From Patescibacteria group bacterium (lineage in GTDB: Bacteria; Patescibacteriota; Minisyncoccia; Sungbacterales; GWA2-42-14), in assembly GCA_018971745.1 (NCBI GenBank), contig JAGXAD010000001.1, forward strand, positions 1-17,015: a stretch of DNA of 17,015 nt. The letters are read 5' to 3'. Position 1 is the first letter of the stretch. Each line of letters starts with the position of its first letter. Both the position numbers and the translations under genes were made by a program. The notes below the pieces were generated by a model that was not told where the DNA came from, did no database searches, and saw only the letters and a program-made list of their open reading frames with translations. This document shows, one piece after another, positions 1-6,881 of this stretch.

Positions 1-823
1 TTTGGTCAATCCACGCGTCGGTTGGTTTGTGCACTACCCGGCTGGCGCGCCCTTCCGATTCAACCGTTGATTTTGTTTTTGGCCGTATTGGCAGCCAATA
101 TGTTTCCAGTATTTTTTTTCGTTCGTCTTTGGGAAGGCGCTGTTCCGGCGGAAGTTTTTTCCGTTCCCCGATGTCAAGGTAATCTTTTTTTTCAAAATCA
201 ATAAAAAATGCCGCGTTTTCCGCAACCGGATGTTCCAGCACAAAAAATTTCGGAAACACGAACCCGCGGTATCCGTTAAACCCCACATTTTTTTGGAGAA
301 AACCGAACAGAACATCAGGCTGGTTTTCCAAAAATTCAAGGCGCCGCAAGTCAACGCGCGCGGGTGCGCGCTCTTTCCCGTCGATTCCCCTGTCTTCGTG
401 TCCGGATAACACAATGTCTTTTTCTTCAGGCAAATATTCCCAAAAATTCAAATTGATCCGCCGGTACATATCAACGATTTCGTCAATAATTTGCTCGCGC
501 GTTATGTTGCCCAATTCTTTCGGGATAACGCCGGAAAGGCGGCCCTGCTCGCCGAGCGTAAATGTGGCGTGCGCCAATTTGTCCGTTTCCGGTTTGCGGT
601 AAAAAATATCCGCGGTAATGTGGTTTGCGCGCTCATGAACGGGGCGGGTGACGGAAATTGATTCAACGCCGGGAAGCGCGGAAACAAAATTACCTCCCGG
701 AAGCTCGCTGAATTTTCCGGCCAAGGTTTCTTTGAACGCCTGTTCCCGTTTTGTCTGCGCTAGCAATTCCTCCTTCTTTTTCGCATATTCGCCAAAGTTT
801 TCAAATGATTTAAATGTCGGCAT
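1..823 (-). CDS. Unknown protein, C-terminus beyond the left edge
   Basis: An open frame runs without a stop from ATG at 821-823 to the window edge, giving 274 visible codons. The protein begins MPTFKSFENFGEYAKKKEEL and has a charged N-terminal helix (about residues 10-35). Mixed alpha/beta-looking sequence follows, with motifs such as LPGVESISVTRPVHERANH (about 50-68) and FNGYRGFVFPKFFVLEHP (about 190-207). I see no signal peptide, membrane segment or catalytic motif, and I do not recognise the family. No Shine-Dalgarno is visible, but a promoter with a perfect TATAAT lies just upstream. Codon use (GC-rich third positions, GCG, GGC, CGC) matches the housekeeping genes in the window, which argues for a resident gene. 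The start is the first ATG after that promoter. Identity as a real gene is fairly sure; function is unknown. Confidence 0.8.
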   Translation of the reverse strand, partial: MPTFKSFENFGEYAKKKEELLAQTKREQAFKETLAGKFSELPGGNFVSALPGVESISVTRPVHERANHITADIFYRKPETDKLAHATFTLGEQGRLSGVIPKELGNITREQIIDEIVDMYRRINLNFWEYLPEEKDIVLSGHEDRGIDGKERAPARVDLRRLEFLENQPDVLFGFLQKNVGFNGYRGFVFPKFFVLEHPVAENAAFFIDFEKKDYLDIGERKKLPPEQRLPKDERKKILETYWLPIRPKTKSTVESEGRASRVVHKPTDAWIDQ

Positions 824-850
824 AGTAGTTTTTTTTATTTCGGTATTTTA

Positions 851-879
851 ATTATAAAATAGTTGTGGAGTTGTGAAAA
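851..879 (-). promoter_or_regulatory. Sigma70-type promoter for the left-edge gene
   Basis: On the minus strand, a perfect -10 TATAAT (851-856) lies 17 bases from a -35 TTTTCA (874-879). It is back-to-back with the plus-strand promoter at 881-909, so the two units diverge from one control region. The predicted leader is short (about 20-25 bases). Confidence 0.55.
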
Positions 880-880
880 C

Positions 881-909
881 TTGACAAGATTTTATAAATA
901 TGATAGTAT
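881..909 (+). promoter_or_regulatory. Strong sigma70 promoter for a predicted RNA
   Basis: A perfect -35 TTGACA (881-886), a 17-base spacer and -10 TAGTAT (904-909). The predicted start is near 915-917. No long plus-strand gene follows before the terminator at 1120-1151, so the product is probably an RNA or very short peptides. Confidence 0.7.
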
Positions 910-914
910 AGAAA

Positions 915-1151
915 CAGTTCCGAGGCATGGGGCTCCGGAACTAACCCTCGCCAAAGGAGGGAGAAAATGGCCGGAAGATAACTTATATCAAGGAGGATAA
1001 AATTTTAAGTTAAGTATTGATTAAGATGACATTTTGGCCGACACCAAAAGACTAAACAAAATGATTGTTTGGTCTGACTGGCAAAGAGCAGAAAAAAACA
1101 AACTGTTCTGTTTCCAAAAGGGCCTGCGTACGCGCAGGCCCGCATTTTTTT
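915..1151 (+). ncRNA. Predicted structured RNA, about 235 nt, family not recognised
   Basis: Bounded by a strong promoter and a perfect intrinsic terminator. Visible helices are AGTTCCG/CGGAACT (916-922 with 936-942), CCCTC/GAGGG (945-949 with 957-961), and AGACTAAACAA/TTGTTTGGTCT (about 1049-1075, one G-U pair). The second helix buries a strong ribosome-binding sequence (AAAGGAGGG) placed before a four-codon frame, ATG GCC GGA AGA TAA (967-981). A second AAGGAGG follows at 990-996. I looked for signatures of 6S, tmRNA, SRP and RNase P RNA and of common riboswitches and found none. It could be a small regulatory RNA or a leader-peptide unit. The boundaries are predictions. Confidence 0.5.
1120..1151 (+). 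terminator. Intrinsic terminator of the 915-1151 RNA
   Basis: A perfect 9-bp stem GGGCCTGCG/CGCAGGCCC with a TACG tetraloop, followed by GCA and a run of seven T. Confidence 0.9.
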
Positions 1152-1167
1152 CTCAATTCCGATTAAA

Positions 1168-1199
1168 ACATTCTCATATTCTTGAGAATATGAGAATGT
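1168..1199 (-). terminator. Perfect 14-bp hairpin downstream of the TrmB gene
   Basis: ACATTCTCATATTC and its exact reverse complement enclose a 4-base loop. It lies 8 bases after the TrmB stop on the minus strand and is followed there by TTTTAATC. That makes it a plausible, though T-poor, terminator for the gpmI-TrmB operon. Both strands fold equally, so it also insulates against the plus-strand RNA. Confidence 0.55.
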
Positions 1200-1206
1200 C
1201 CAAAAT

Positions 1207-1956
1207 TTAATTTTGAAATTGTTCCGCGGCGTCCCAGGCAAGCTGAAACATTGTTTGCATGGTTCGTGCGATTTCTTCGCTTTCCACAATGACGCCGATG
1301 AGTTTTCCGCGAAGCGCAATCAACGCGATTTTTTTATCATAGATGATGATGCTTGCGGAAACCGGAAATGTTGTCTGCGGCAAAAACCGCTCCTCGCTTT
1401 CGGAGAGCGGGGTTTCGTAAGGCCCCTCTTTTCTCGTATAGAGGGTTCGCTGTTTTATTTTTTCCGCAATCATTTGTTGGTGGATTGTTTCACTTTCCTC
1501 TTTTGAAAATATATTACGCAAATAATCAGCAGGATACATTTCGTCGATTGAGTGCGGTTTGGTCTGCAAAACATCGTTAAAAATTGCACGAGCAACATCT
1601 TTCCCTTCAAAAAAACGGATGCGCGGTTTTTCGGGCCCGAGATTGTAAATTGATTTCAGTTCCGGAAGAATGGCAATAATGTCCTGTTCGTTTTCTTCAA
1701 AATCTTTTTTGCGCAGACGGATGAGTTCCAAAATTTTTTCAGGATTTTCCGCGACATACGCGAGCCGTTTTCCGTTTTTCGCGGTGTACAAGAGTGAGCG
1801 TTTGATGAGCGACTCAATCATAATATAGGCGGTGGTGCGGTTGACCCCAGCTTTTTTTGCGATGTCCTGCACGGACGCTTTGCCAAGCTCAAGCGAGGCA
1901 AGATATACTTTTGCCTCTTTGTCCGAAAGCCCGATTTGTTTGAGTTCATGCAACAT
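1207..1956 (-). CDS. TrmB-family winged-helix transcriptional regulator
   Basis: A 249-residue protein. Residues 1-80 form a TrmB-type winged helix: LSDKEAKVYLASLELGKAS, then the recognition-helix region VQDIAKKAGVNRTTAYIMIE. Residues 85-120 look like the short coiled linker typical of the family. The rest (about 120-249) is an effector-like alpha/beta domain with VSASIIIYDKKIALIALRGK. In characterised relatives TrmB proteins bind sugars and control sugar-metabolism genes. In CPR genomes such proteins are common and mostly uncharacterised. The gene lies 11 bases after gpmI on the same strand, so it is very probably co-transcribed with it. A link to glycolytic control is inference. The ATG start gives the usual N-terminus of the family (MLHELKQIGLS). 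Confidence 0.88.
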   Translation of the reverse strand: MLHELKQIGLSDKEAKVYLASLELGKASVQDIAKKAGVNRTTAYIMIESLIKRSLLYTAKNGKRLAYVAENPEKILELIRLRKKDFEENEQDIIAILPELKSIYNLGPEKPRIRFFEGKDVARAIFNDVLQTKPHSIDEMYPADYLRNIFSKEESETIHQQMIAEKIKQRTLYTRKEGPYETPLSESEERFLPQTTFPVSASIIIYDKKIALIALRGKLIGVIVESEEIARTMQTMFQLAWDAAEQFQN

Positions 1957-1967
1957 AAAATAAAAAT

Positions 1968-3569
1968 TTAGAATTGAGGAGTTTGTTGCAGCAATTGCGG
2001 TAGCAAATTTTGCCCGGTCATCTCGTCCGGCTGTTCAAGATTCATCAGCGCCAGCACGGTCGGTGCGACATCCGTGATAATGCCGGCGGTCTGGTTTTTC
2101 ATCGCGAGAATTTCTTCGTTGCTTCGATCTTTCTGCCGCATGAAATTTTTTCCGACCAAAAAAAACGGCACGGCATTGATTGAGTGTTTGGTGCGCCGCT
2201 CTCCGGTGATGCGGTTTAGTTTTTGTTCCGCATTGCCGTGGTCTCCGGTGATGGCGAGTACCGCATCGGTTTTGAGCGCTTGCTCAATGATATTCCCGAT
2301 CATTTTATCCAATGTTTCCACGGCTTGAATTGCGGCCGGAAGATTTCCGGTGTGCCCCACCATATCCGCGTTTGCAAAATTTGCAACGATAAAATCGTAT
2401 TTTGAAATGTTATCCGTAATTGCTTTTGCGATTGCTTCCGCTTGCATTTCTGGCGCTTCGTCAGCATGCGCTTGCGGTATTGACGGAATAAGAATGCGGT
2501 CTTCGCCCGTAAACGGTTTTTCTTCGCCGCCGTTGAAAAAATATGTCACATGAGCGTATTTTTCCGATTCCGCGATGTGCAATTGGGTTTTTCCGGATTT
2601 GGCAATGACGCGCCCGAGCGGCCAGTTGATTTGCGGAGACGGAAACGCAACTTCTCCGGCAAGATTTTTTTCGTAGCCCGTCATGGTAACCAGCAAAAAA
2701 TTTTTTAACGGGGTTCTTGAAAAATAATCAAAATCGGATTCGGGCGCGGCAAACGGTTTAGTGATTTCGCGCATGGAATCCTCGCGGAAGTTAAACATAA
2801 TCAAAGCGTCGTTGTTTTGCATGATGCCGATCGGGTTTCCCGTTTGGTCGGTTATTTGCGCGGGTTCAATCGCATCGTCAAAAACATTTTTTTGGTATTC
2901 TTCTCCAAGATATTGAATTGGATTTTGGATATGCGCGCCTTCGCCTTTGGTAAGCAAATTAAAACATTTTTGTACTCTGTCCCAGTGTTCGTCGCGGTCC
3001 ATCGCGTAAAATCTGCCGATGACCGAGGCGATAGTGACATTCGGGTACTGCTCCGTAAGTTCTTTTTGCAGGTTTTCTATAAAAATTTTTCCTTCCTGCG
3101 GCGGGGCGTCTTTGCCGTCCGTGATAATGTGCAAAAAAACATTCGGCAGATTTTGCCGTTTGGCAAAAAGAAAGAGCGCGCGGAAATGCTCGGCGTAACT
3201 GTGCACCGAGCCCGAAGAAACCAGCCCGAATAAGTGCAGCCGCGAATTATTTTTTTTAACGTGTTCCGCGGCTTTAAGAAACGCGGGATTTTGGTAAAAT
3301 GTGTTGTCGCGGATTGACGCGACAATGCGCGGCAGGTGGTGATACACGACTCTGCCCGCGCCCATGGTCAGGTGCCCAACTTCGGAATTGCCGGCTTCGC
3401 CAAAGGGAAGCCCGACCGCAACGCCTGATGTTTGCAGAGATACGAACGGGAAAAATTTTTCCAGATATTCAAAAGTCGTCTTGTGGGCTTCGGCAACGGC
3501 GTTTCCTTTTGGTTCGGTTGACACGCCAAAGCCGTCAAGAATGATGATGATAACTGGTTTGTACGGCAT
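1968..3569 (-). CDS. gpmI: 2,3-bisphosphoglycerate-independent phosphoglycerate mutase
   Basis: A 533-residue cytoplasmic enzyme that interconverts 3- and 2-phosphoglycerate in glycolysis using two metal ions. The alkaline-phosphatase-fold metal site starts at LDGFG (11-15). The phospho-acceptor Ser62 sits in GNSEVGHLTMGAG (60-72), the same position as in the Bacillus enzyme. The insert domain carries ITDGKDAPP and GRFYAMDRDEHWDR, which are substrate-binding signatures. The C-terminal metal ligands are in FANADMVGHTGN and ITGDHGNAEQ, followed by TKHSINAVPF. Length is close to the family norm (about 510-530). The ATG at 3569 gives the canonical N-terminus. It is the first gene of an operon with the downstream TrmB-type regulator. 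No key residue appears to be missing. Confidence 0.97.
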   Translation of the reverse strand: MPYKPVIIIILDGFGVSTEPKGNAVAEAHKTTFEYLEKFFPFVSLQTSGVAVGLPFGEAGNSEVGHLTMGAGRVVYHHLPRIVASIRDNTFYQNPAFLKAAEHVKKNNSRLHLFGLVSSGSVHSYAEHFRALFLFAKRQNLPNVFLHIITDGKDAPPQEGKIFIENLQKELTEQYPNVTIASVIGRFYAMDRDEHWDRVQKCFNLLTKGEGAHIQNPIQYLGEEYQKNVFDDAIEPAQITDQTGNPIGIMQNNDALIMFNFREDSMREITKPFAAPESDFDYFSRTPLKNFLLVTMTGYEKNLAGEVAFPSPQINWPLGRVIAKSGKTQLHIAESEKYAHVTYFFNGGEEKPFTGEDRILIPSIPQAHADEAPEMQAEAIAKAITDNISKYDFIVANFANADMVGHTGNLPAAIQAVETLDKMIGNIIEQALKTDAVLAITGDHGNAEQKLNRITGERRTKHSINAVPFFLVGKNFMRQKDRSNEEILAMKNQTAGIITDVAPTVLALMNLEQPDEMTGQNLLPQLLQQTPQF

Positions 3570-3610
3570 AGAATTTAGAAAAAATTGTTGAAAATTTTTG
3601 ACACATTTTT

Positions 3611-3619
3611 ATTGTAGCA
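3611..3619 (-). promoter_or_regulatory. Extended -10 promoter for gpmI
   Basis: On the minus strand, TGCTACAAT: a TGN extension plus -10 TACAAT. There is only a poor -35 (GCATTA) at the right distance. The predicted start near 3605 gives a leader of about 35 bases. The same TGCTACAAT occurs ahead of the tRNA-Gly gene. Confidence 0.55.
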
Positions 3620-3641
3620 TATTGCGAATTTTGTAATGCTA

Positions 3642-3670
3642 TTGACAAAGATAGATTTTTATGATAGGAA
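3642..3670 (+). promoter_or_regulatory. Possible promoter of a second predicted RNA
   Basis: A perfect TTGACA (3642-3647), a 17-base spacer and TAGGAA (3665-3670). The -35 is ideal but the -10 is weak. It resembles the promoter at 881-909 in layout. It diverges from the gpmI promoter. Confidence 0.45.
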
Positions 3671-3676
3671 TGCAAA

Positions 3677-3795
3677 ATTTACGAAAAGATGTTTAAGAAT
3701 TTGTTGGGAGATAACTGTTTTTAAACGTTCCAACACGATTTACCAAGCGCCTTTTTGGATCGCGAGCCAAAAAGGCGCTGGGTTGTTTTTTTTTT
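3677..3795 (+). ncRNA. Predicted small RNA with possible H-type pseudoknot
   Basis: About 120 nt between a TTGACA promoter and a strong terminator. GTTTAA (3691-3696) pairs with TTAAAC (3721-3726), and TGTTGG (3702-3707) pairs with CCAACA (3730-3735). The order a-b-a'-b' is that of an H-type pseudoknot. The first helix can be lengthened to about 9 pairs with wobbles. No coding frame of note. Alternatively this is a leader whose terminator controls read-through into rny. The RNA family is not recognised. Confidence 0.4.
3746..3795 (+). terminator. Strong intrinsic terminator upstream of rny
   Basis: A perfect 13-bp stem, AGCGCCTTTTTGG (3746-3758) with CCAAAAAGGCGCT (3767-3779), with an 8-base loop. 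TGGGTTG and ten T residues follow (3786-3795). Confidence 0.88.
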
Positions 3796-3811
3796 GCTGG
3801 TTTGCTATACT
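3783..3811 (+). promoter_or_regulatory. Promoter for the rny-ymdB unit
   Basis: -35 TTGTTT (3783-3788), a 17-base spacer and extended -10 TGCTATACT (-10 at 3806-3811). A perfect TATAAT also lies at 3815-3820. The -35 overlaps the T-run of the preceding terminator. The predicted start near 3818 gives a leader of about 200 bases. Confidence 0.6.
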
Positions 3812-3817
3812 GAATAT

Positions 3818-4018
3818 AATCACTTTTGTTATTAGTTTTTGAAACCCACCGAAAGATGCATTGTGCCAGAAAAGACAGGTAAAATTGAAACAATTTTTAT
3901 GTCTTTCCAAACATTACTCACTATATTTTCTCGTTCTCTCGGCGCTTAATTGCAAGCGTCAGTGTTTGGATTGCTCCGGCCTTGAGCGGGAGCCAGTGAC
4001 TCTTTCGCGATAATTACT
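3818..4018 (+). promoter_or_regulatory. Long structured 5' leader of rny
   Basis: About 200 untranslated bases precede the rny ATG. They contain a long AT-rich hairpin (3871-3906): AAAGACA/TGTCTTT, a GG bulge, then an A/T-rich stem with an AAA loop. Further on is a GC-rich hairpin around 3974-3993 (GCTCC/GGAGC). No Shine-Dalgarno is visible next to the start codon. No known riboswitch is recognised. Post-transcriptional control, for example autoregulation by RNase Y, is possible but not shown. Confidence 0.4.
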
Positions 4019-5551
4019 ATGAATATACAAATTGCAACACTCGTTGGAGGGGCGATTTTGTTTTTGGTCGGAATCGGCGCGGGCTATGTTATTCGTCAAG
4101 CCATTGCGCGCCAGCGCAAAAATTCCATTGAGGCGCGGCTCAAAAAACTTATTGACGATTCTAAGCAAGAGGCAAAAGAAATTTTAATTGACGCCAAAGA
4201 TAAGGCGGTAAAAATTATTGACGAGGCAAAGCAGGAAGAAAAAGAGCGCGAAGCGCAATTGCGCAAACAGGAAGACCGCTTGCAGTCGCGCGAGGAATTG
4301 CTGGATAAGAAATTCGTGTCCGTTGACGAAAAAGAAAAAGCCGTTGAGGAAAAAATTGAAAAAGTCCGCGCCATCAAAGCGGAATTGGAAGGCATGAAAG
4401 AAAAAGTTGGGGTTGAGCTTGAGCGGGTTGCCGGAATGACGCGAGATGACGCAAAAGGAGAATTGATTAAAAAAATTGAACAGGAAGGGTCAGATGATTT
4501 GCTTGCGCGCGTCCGCAAACAGGAGCAATTTGGCCTTGAAGAACTGGAACGAAAAGCAAAAAACATTATTACCACGATTATTCAACGGCTTGCAACTTCA
4601 ACCGCGTCCGAAGTAACGACTACTACGGTAAATATTCCGTCCGACGAGCTCAAAGGAAAAATTATCGGCCGCGAAGGCAGAAACATACGCGCGCTTGAGC
4701 GCGCCGCGGGCGTTGAAATTATCGTTGACGATACCCCCGGCTCAATCGTTATTTCAGGATTTGATCCGGTGCGCAGGCACATTGCAAAAAACGCTTTGGA
4801 GGCGTTGATTCTTGACGGACGCATACAGCCGGCGCGCATTGAAGAGGCAGTAGACAAATCGCGCGCGGACATTGAAAAACAAATTAAGCAGGCGGCCGAG
4901 ACCGCATCATACGAAATCGGCGTATTTGATCTGGACCCGCGGTTGTTAAGTTTGCTCGGCCGTTTGAAATTTCGCACGAGTTACGGGCAAAATGTGCTTT
5001 TGCATTCCATTGAAATGGCGCACATTGCCGGCATGCTTGCCGAAGAACTTGGCGCGGACGTAAATGTCGCAAAGCGCGGCGCGCTTCTGCATGACATCGG
5101 CAAGGCCGTAGACCACGAAGTGCAAGGTACGCATGTTGAAATCGGCAGGAGAATCCTTGAAAAATTCAACGCGGACAAGCGCATTATTCAGGCGATGCAG
5201 TCGCACCACGAGGAATACCCGTACGAGACTGTTGAATCGGTCATCGTGCAGGTTGCTGACGCGATTTCAGCATCCAGGCCTGGCGCGCGCAGAGACACGG
5301 TTGAAAATTATTTGAAGCGCTTGGCTGATTTGGAAGCGATTGCGAATTCCTTTCCGGGCGTTGAAAAATCATATGCGATTCAAGCTGGCCGCGAAATCAG
5401 GATTTTTGTGACTCCGGAAAAAGTAAGCGACATGGAAGCGCGCACCATGGCGCGGGACATTGCCAATCGCGTTGAAAACGAATTGAAGTATCCGGGCGAG
5501 ATTAAGGTGAATGTGATTCGCGAAACGCGAACCATTGAGTTTGCCAGGTAG
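4019..5551 (+). CDS. rny: Ribonuclease Y
   Basis: A 510-residue membrane-anchored endoribonuclease that starts mRNA decay. Residues 4-25 are a single N-terminal membrane helix. Residues 28 to about 180 are a highly charged coiled coil rich in K, E, A, R and Q. A KH RNA-binding domain lies around 205-270, with the GXXG loop in KIIGREGRNIRALE. The HD phosphohydrolase domain follows at about 330-430, with its metal-binding HD in GALLHDIGKAVDHE (H358, D359). The C-terminal IANRVENELKYPGEIKVNVIRE is typical. Length matches the family (about 510-520). The ATG at 4019 is chosen because it leads directly into the anchor helix. It has a strong promoter and long leader of its own and precedes ymdB, an arrangement also known from Bacillus (ymdA-ymdB). 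Confidence 0.97.
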   Translation: MNIQIATLVGGAILFLVGIGAGYVIRQAIARQRKNSIEARLKKLIDDSKQEAKEILIDAKDKAVKIIDEAKQEEKEREAQLRKQEDRLQSREELLDKKFVSVDEKEKAVEEKIEKVRAIKAELEGMKEKVGVELERVAGMTRDDAKGELIKKIEQEGSDDLLARVRKQEQFGLEELERKAKNIITTIIQRLATSTASEVTTTTVNIPSDELKGKIIGREGRNIRALERAAGVEIIVDDTPGSIVISGFDPVRRHIAKNALEALILDGRIQPARIEEAVDKSRADIEKQIKQAAETASYEIGVFDLDPRLLSLLGRLKFRTSYGQNVLLHSIEMAHIAGMLAEELGADVNVAKRGALLHDIGKAVDHEVQGTHVEIGRRILEKFNADKRIIQAMQSHHEEYPYETVESVIVQVADAISASRPGARRDTVENYLKRLADLEAIANSFPGVEKSYAIQAGREIRIFVTPEKVSDMEARTMARDIANRVENELKYPGEIKVNVIRETRTIEFAR

Positions 5552-5554
5552 TGA

Positions 5555-5675
5555 AACTTCGGATTGCTCGCCCCGACCGCGGTCGGGGCGAGCAGTTTCA
5601 AAATTTTTAACAGAAACTGCATGATTATTGGTTGTGATTTAGAACAGAAGTTTATTGTTTTTACCATCCGAAGTT
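5555..5675 (+). other. Highly structured rny-ymdB intergenic element
   Basis: An outer 10-bp helix AACTTCGGAT/ATCCGAAGTT (5555-5564 with 5666-5675) encloses two arms. The first is a perfect 30-base palindrome (5565-5594; arm TGCTCGCCCCGACC) and the second is GCAGTTTC/GAAACTGC (5592-5599 with 5613-5620). The arms overlap by three bases, so they may compete. The GC arm followed by TTTCAAAATTTTT could act as a weak terminator or as an mRNA-stabilising or processing site between rny and ymdB. Confidence 0.6.
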
Positions 5676-5710
5676 CTACTACTTGGTTTGCCCGTTAATT
5701 TTTGTACGGC

Positions 5711-6520
5711 ATGAAAATTTTATTTTTCGGCGACATTTTCGGCAGGCCCGGGCGAGAAGTTCTGCGCCATATGCTTCCGCAATGGAAAAAAGAATACAAG
5801 CCGGATGTCATTATTGCAAACGGAGAAAACGCGTCGCACGGCGCTGGCATTTCTGAAAACGCGATTAAAGAAATGCTTGGCGCGGGCGTTGATATTGTTA
5901 CCGGCGGCAATCACAGCATTGAAGGAAAAAATGCTGATGTATTGTTGAACGACGCAAAACTTCCTTTGCTTCGTCCGGCAAATATGTCTTCGGCTTGCGC
6001 AGGAAAAGGTCATCGCTATTTTACATTCGGCAATAAAGAAATACTTGTTATCAATTTAATCGGCCAAGTGCACATGCGGTTTCACTATGATTCGCCTTTT
6101 TTGGCGCTTGATAATATTCTTGAAGAAAATAAAAGCGGCAAAAATGCAAATATAATTTTGGTTGATTGGCACGCGGAAGCGTCTTCGGAAAAAGTTGCTT
6201 TGGCGTGGCATGTTGACGGCCGGGTTTCCGCGGTGCTCGGAACGCACAGCCATACGCCAACCGCTGACGCGAGAATTTTACCGCAGGGCACCGGCTTGAT
6301 TTCCGATGTCGGGTTTTTGGGTCCGCACAATTCAATCATCGGCCAGGAAATTTCTCAAAATTTAAAACGATTTCTTACGCAGACGCCAATTAAAGTTGAT
6401 GTGGCTCAAGCGCCGCCGTATGAAATCAACGCAGTTTTTTTGGAAATTGACAATGCGTCAGGAAAAACAATAAAAATAGAACAAGTAAGAAAAATCATTC
6501 AAGAGGATTTGAAAAAGTAA
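5711..6520 (+). CDS. ymdB: YmdB-family metallophosphoesterase
   Basis: A 269-residue cytoplasmic phosphoesterase of the TIGR00282/YmdB family. Its Bacillus member hydrolyses 2',3'-cyclic nucleotides and affects motility and biofilm choice. Metal-binding motifs are visible in order: GDIFGRPGR (7-15, Asp8), IIANGENASHG (34-44), GGNHSI (65-70), VDWHAEASSEK and GTHSHTPTADARI near the C-terminal third, then ISDVGFLGPHNSIIG. The start is the ATG at 5711, giving the family N-terminus MKILFFGD. A TTG three codons upstream is in frame but unneeded. It follows rny by about 160 bases, with a structured RNA between them. This supports a shared role in RNA turnover. Confidence 0.94.
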   Translation: MKILFFGDIFGRPGREVLRHMLPQWKKEYKPDVIIANGENASHGAGISENAIKEMLGAGVDIVTGGNHSIEGKNADVLLNDAKLPLLRPANMSSACAGKGHRYFTFGNKEILVINLIGQVHMRFHYDSPFLALDNILEENKSGKNANIILVDWHAEASSEKVALAWHVDGRVSAVLGTHSHTPTADARILPQGTGLISDVGFLGPHNSIIGQEISQNLKRFLTQTPIKVDVAQAPPYEINAVFLEIDNASGKTIKIEQVRKIIQEDLKK

Positions 6521-6569
6521 ACGAAGTTAAGTTTGTTTTTTGGCGGTCGGCAATTTCTATGCAAAGTGA

Positions 6570-6707
6570 GGATATCTTATTTTTAAACACTCGCTGTTGC
6601 CTTTTGCACGATTCTGTCAACGGCTTTATGCCTTGACAGAAAAAGGCAACAGCGCGTGAGTCAAAAATTCTCGCTGGGAATTTTTGCGTTTTAAAAATAA
6701 GATTTCC
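6570..6707. repeat. 138-bp inverted-repeat element folding into a three-way junction
   Basis: The outer helix spans 18 positions with one mismatch: 6570-6587 with 6690-6707, core ATCTTATTTTTAAA. Arm 1 (6589-6661) has a 14-bp stem CGCTGTTGCCTTTT/AAAAGGCAACAGCG capped by CTGTCAA-GGC/GCC-TTGACAG with a TTTAT loop. Arm 2 (6663-6685) is AAAAATTC/GAATTTTT with loop TCGCTGG. The sequence CTCGCTG occurs twice (6590-6596 and 6670-6676), so arm 1's right strand has two possible partners. It lies between ymdB and the HU promoter, has no ORF and shows no obvious target duplication. It could be a miniature inverted-repeat element or a structured RNA. The strand is undecided. Confidence 0.6.
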
Positions 6708-6732
6708 GAACGACCTTGTGGATAACTGAAAA

Positions 6733-6760
6733 TTGCATAAATCCTTGATTTTGTTATATT
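6733..6760 (+). promoter_or_regulatory. Promoter for the HU gene
   Basis: -35 TTGCAT (6733-6738), a 16-base spacer and an extended -10 with TGTTATATT (TATATT at 6755-6760). The predicted leader is about 115 bases. A perfect DnaA-box 9-mer (TTATCCACA on the minus strand, 6717-6725) lies just upstream. Confidence 0.6.
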
Positions 6761-6881
6761 TTGTGTGTAGGTGTTTCTTAAAAAGGTCGAAAAGCAGGCA
6801 TTATATCTAACAAATTTTTATAAAAGAAGCGTGTGATTAAGCAAAACTCAAGCTTTTTCATCGTTTTTAAGGATTATTTTT

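Noticed and set aside
915..1151. Known housekeeping RNA (SRP, 6S, tmRNA, RNase P) at this position
   Set aside because: CCGGAAG at 971-977 recalls SRP RNA, but the flanking symmetric loop and stem are absent; none of the other core motifs is present.
3636..3842. Plus-strand 68-codon frame over the gpmI-rny intergenic region
   Set aside because: Covers a promoter, a terminator hairpin and a T-run; composition is not protein-like.
6717..6725. Perfect DnaA-box 9-mer TTATCCACA (minus strand), with another at 12968-12976
   Set aside because: Two isolated boxes more than 6 kb apart, with no cluster, no dnaA/dnaN and no AT-rich unwinding repeats nearby. Not an origin; possibly chance or local DnaA regulation.
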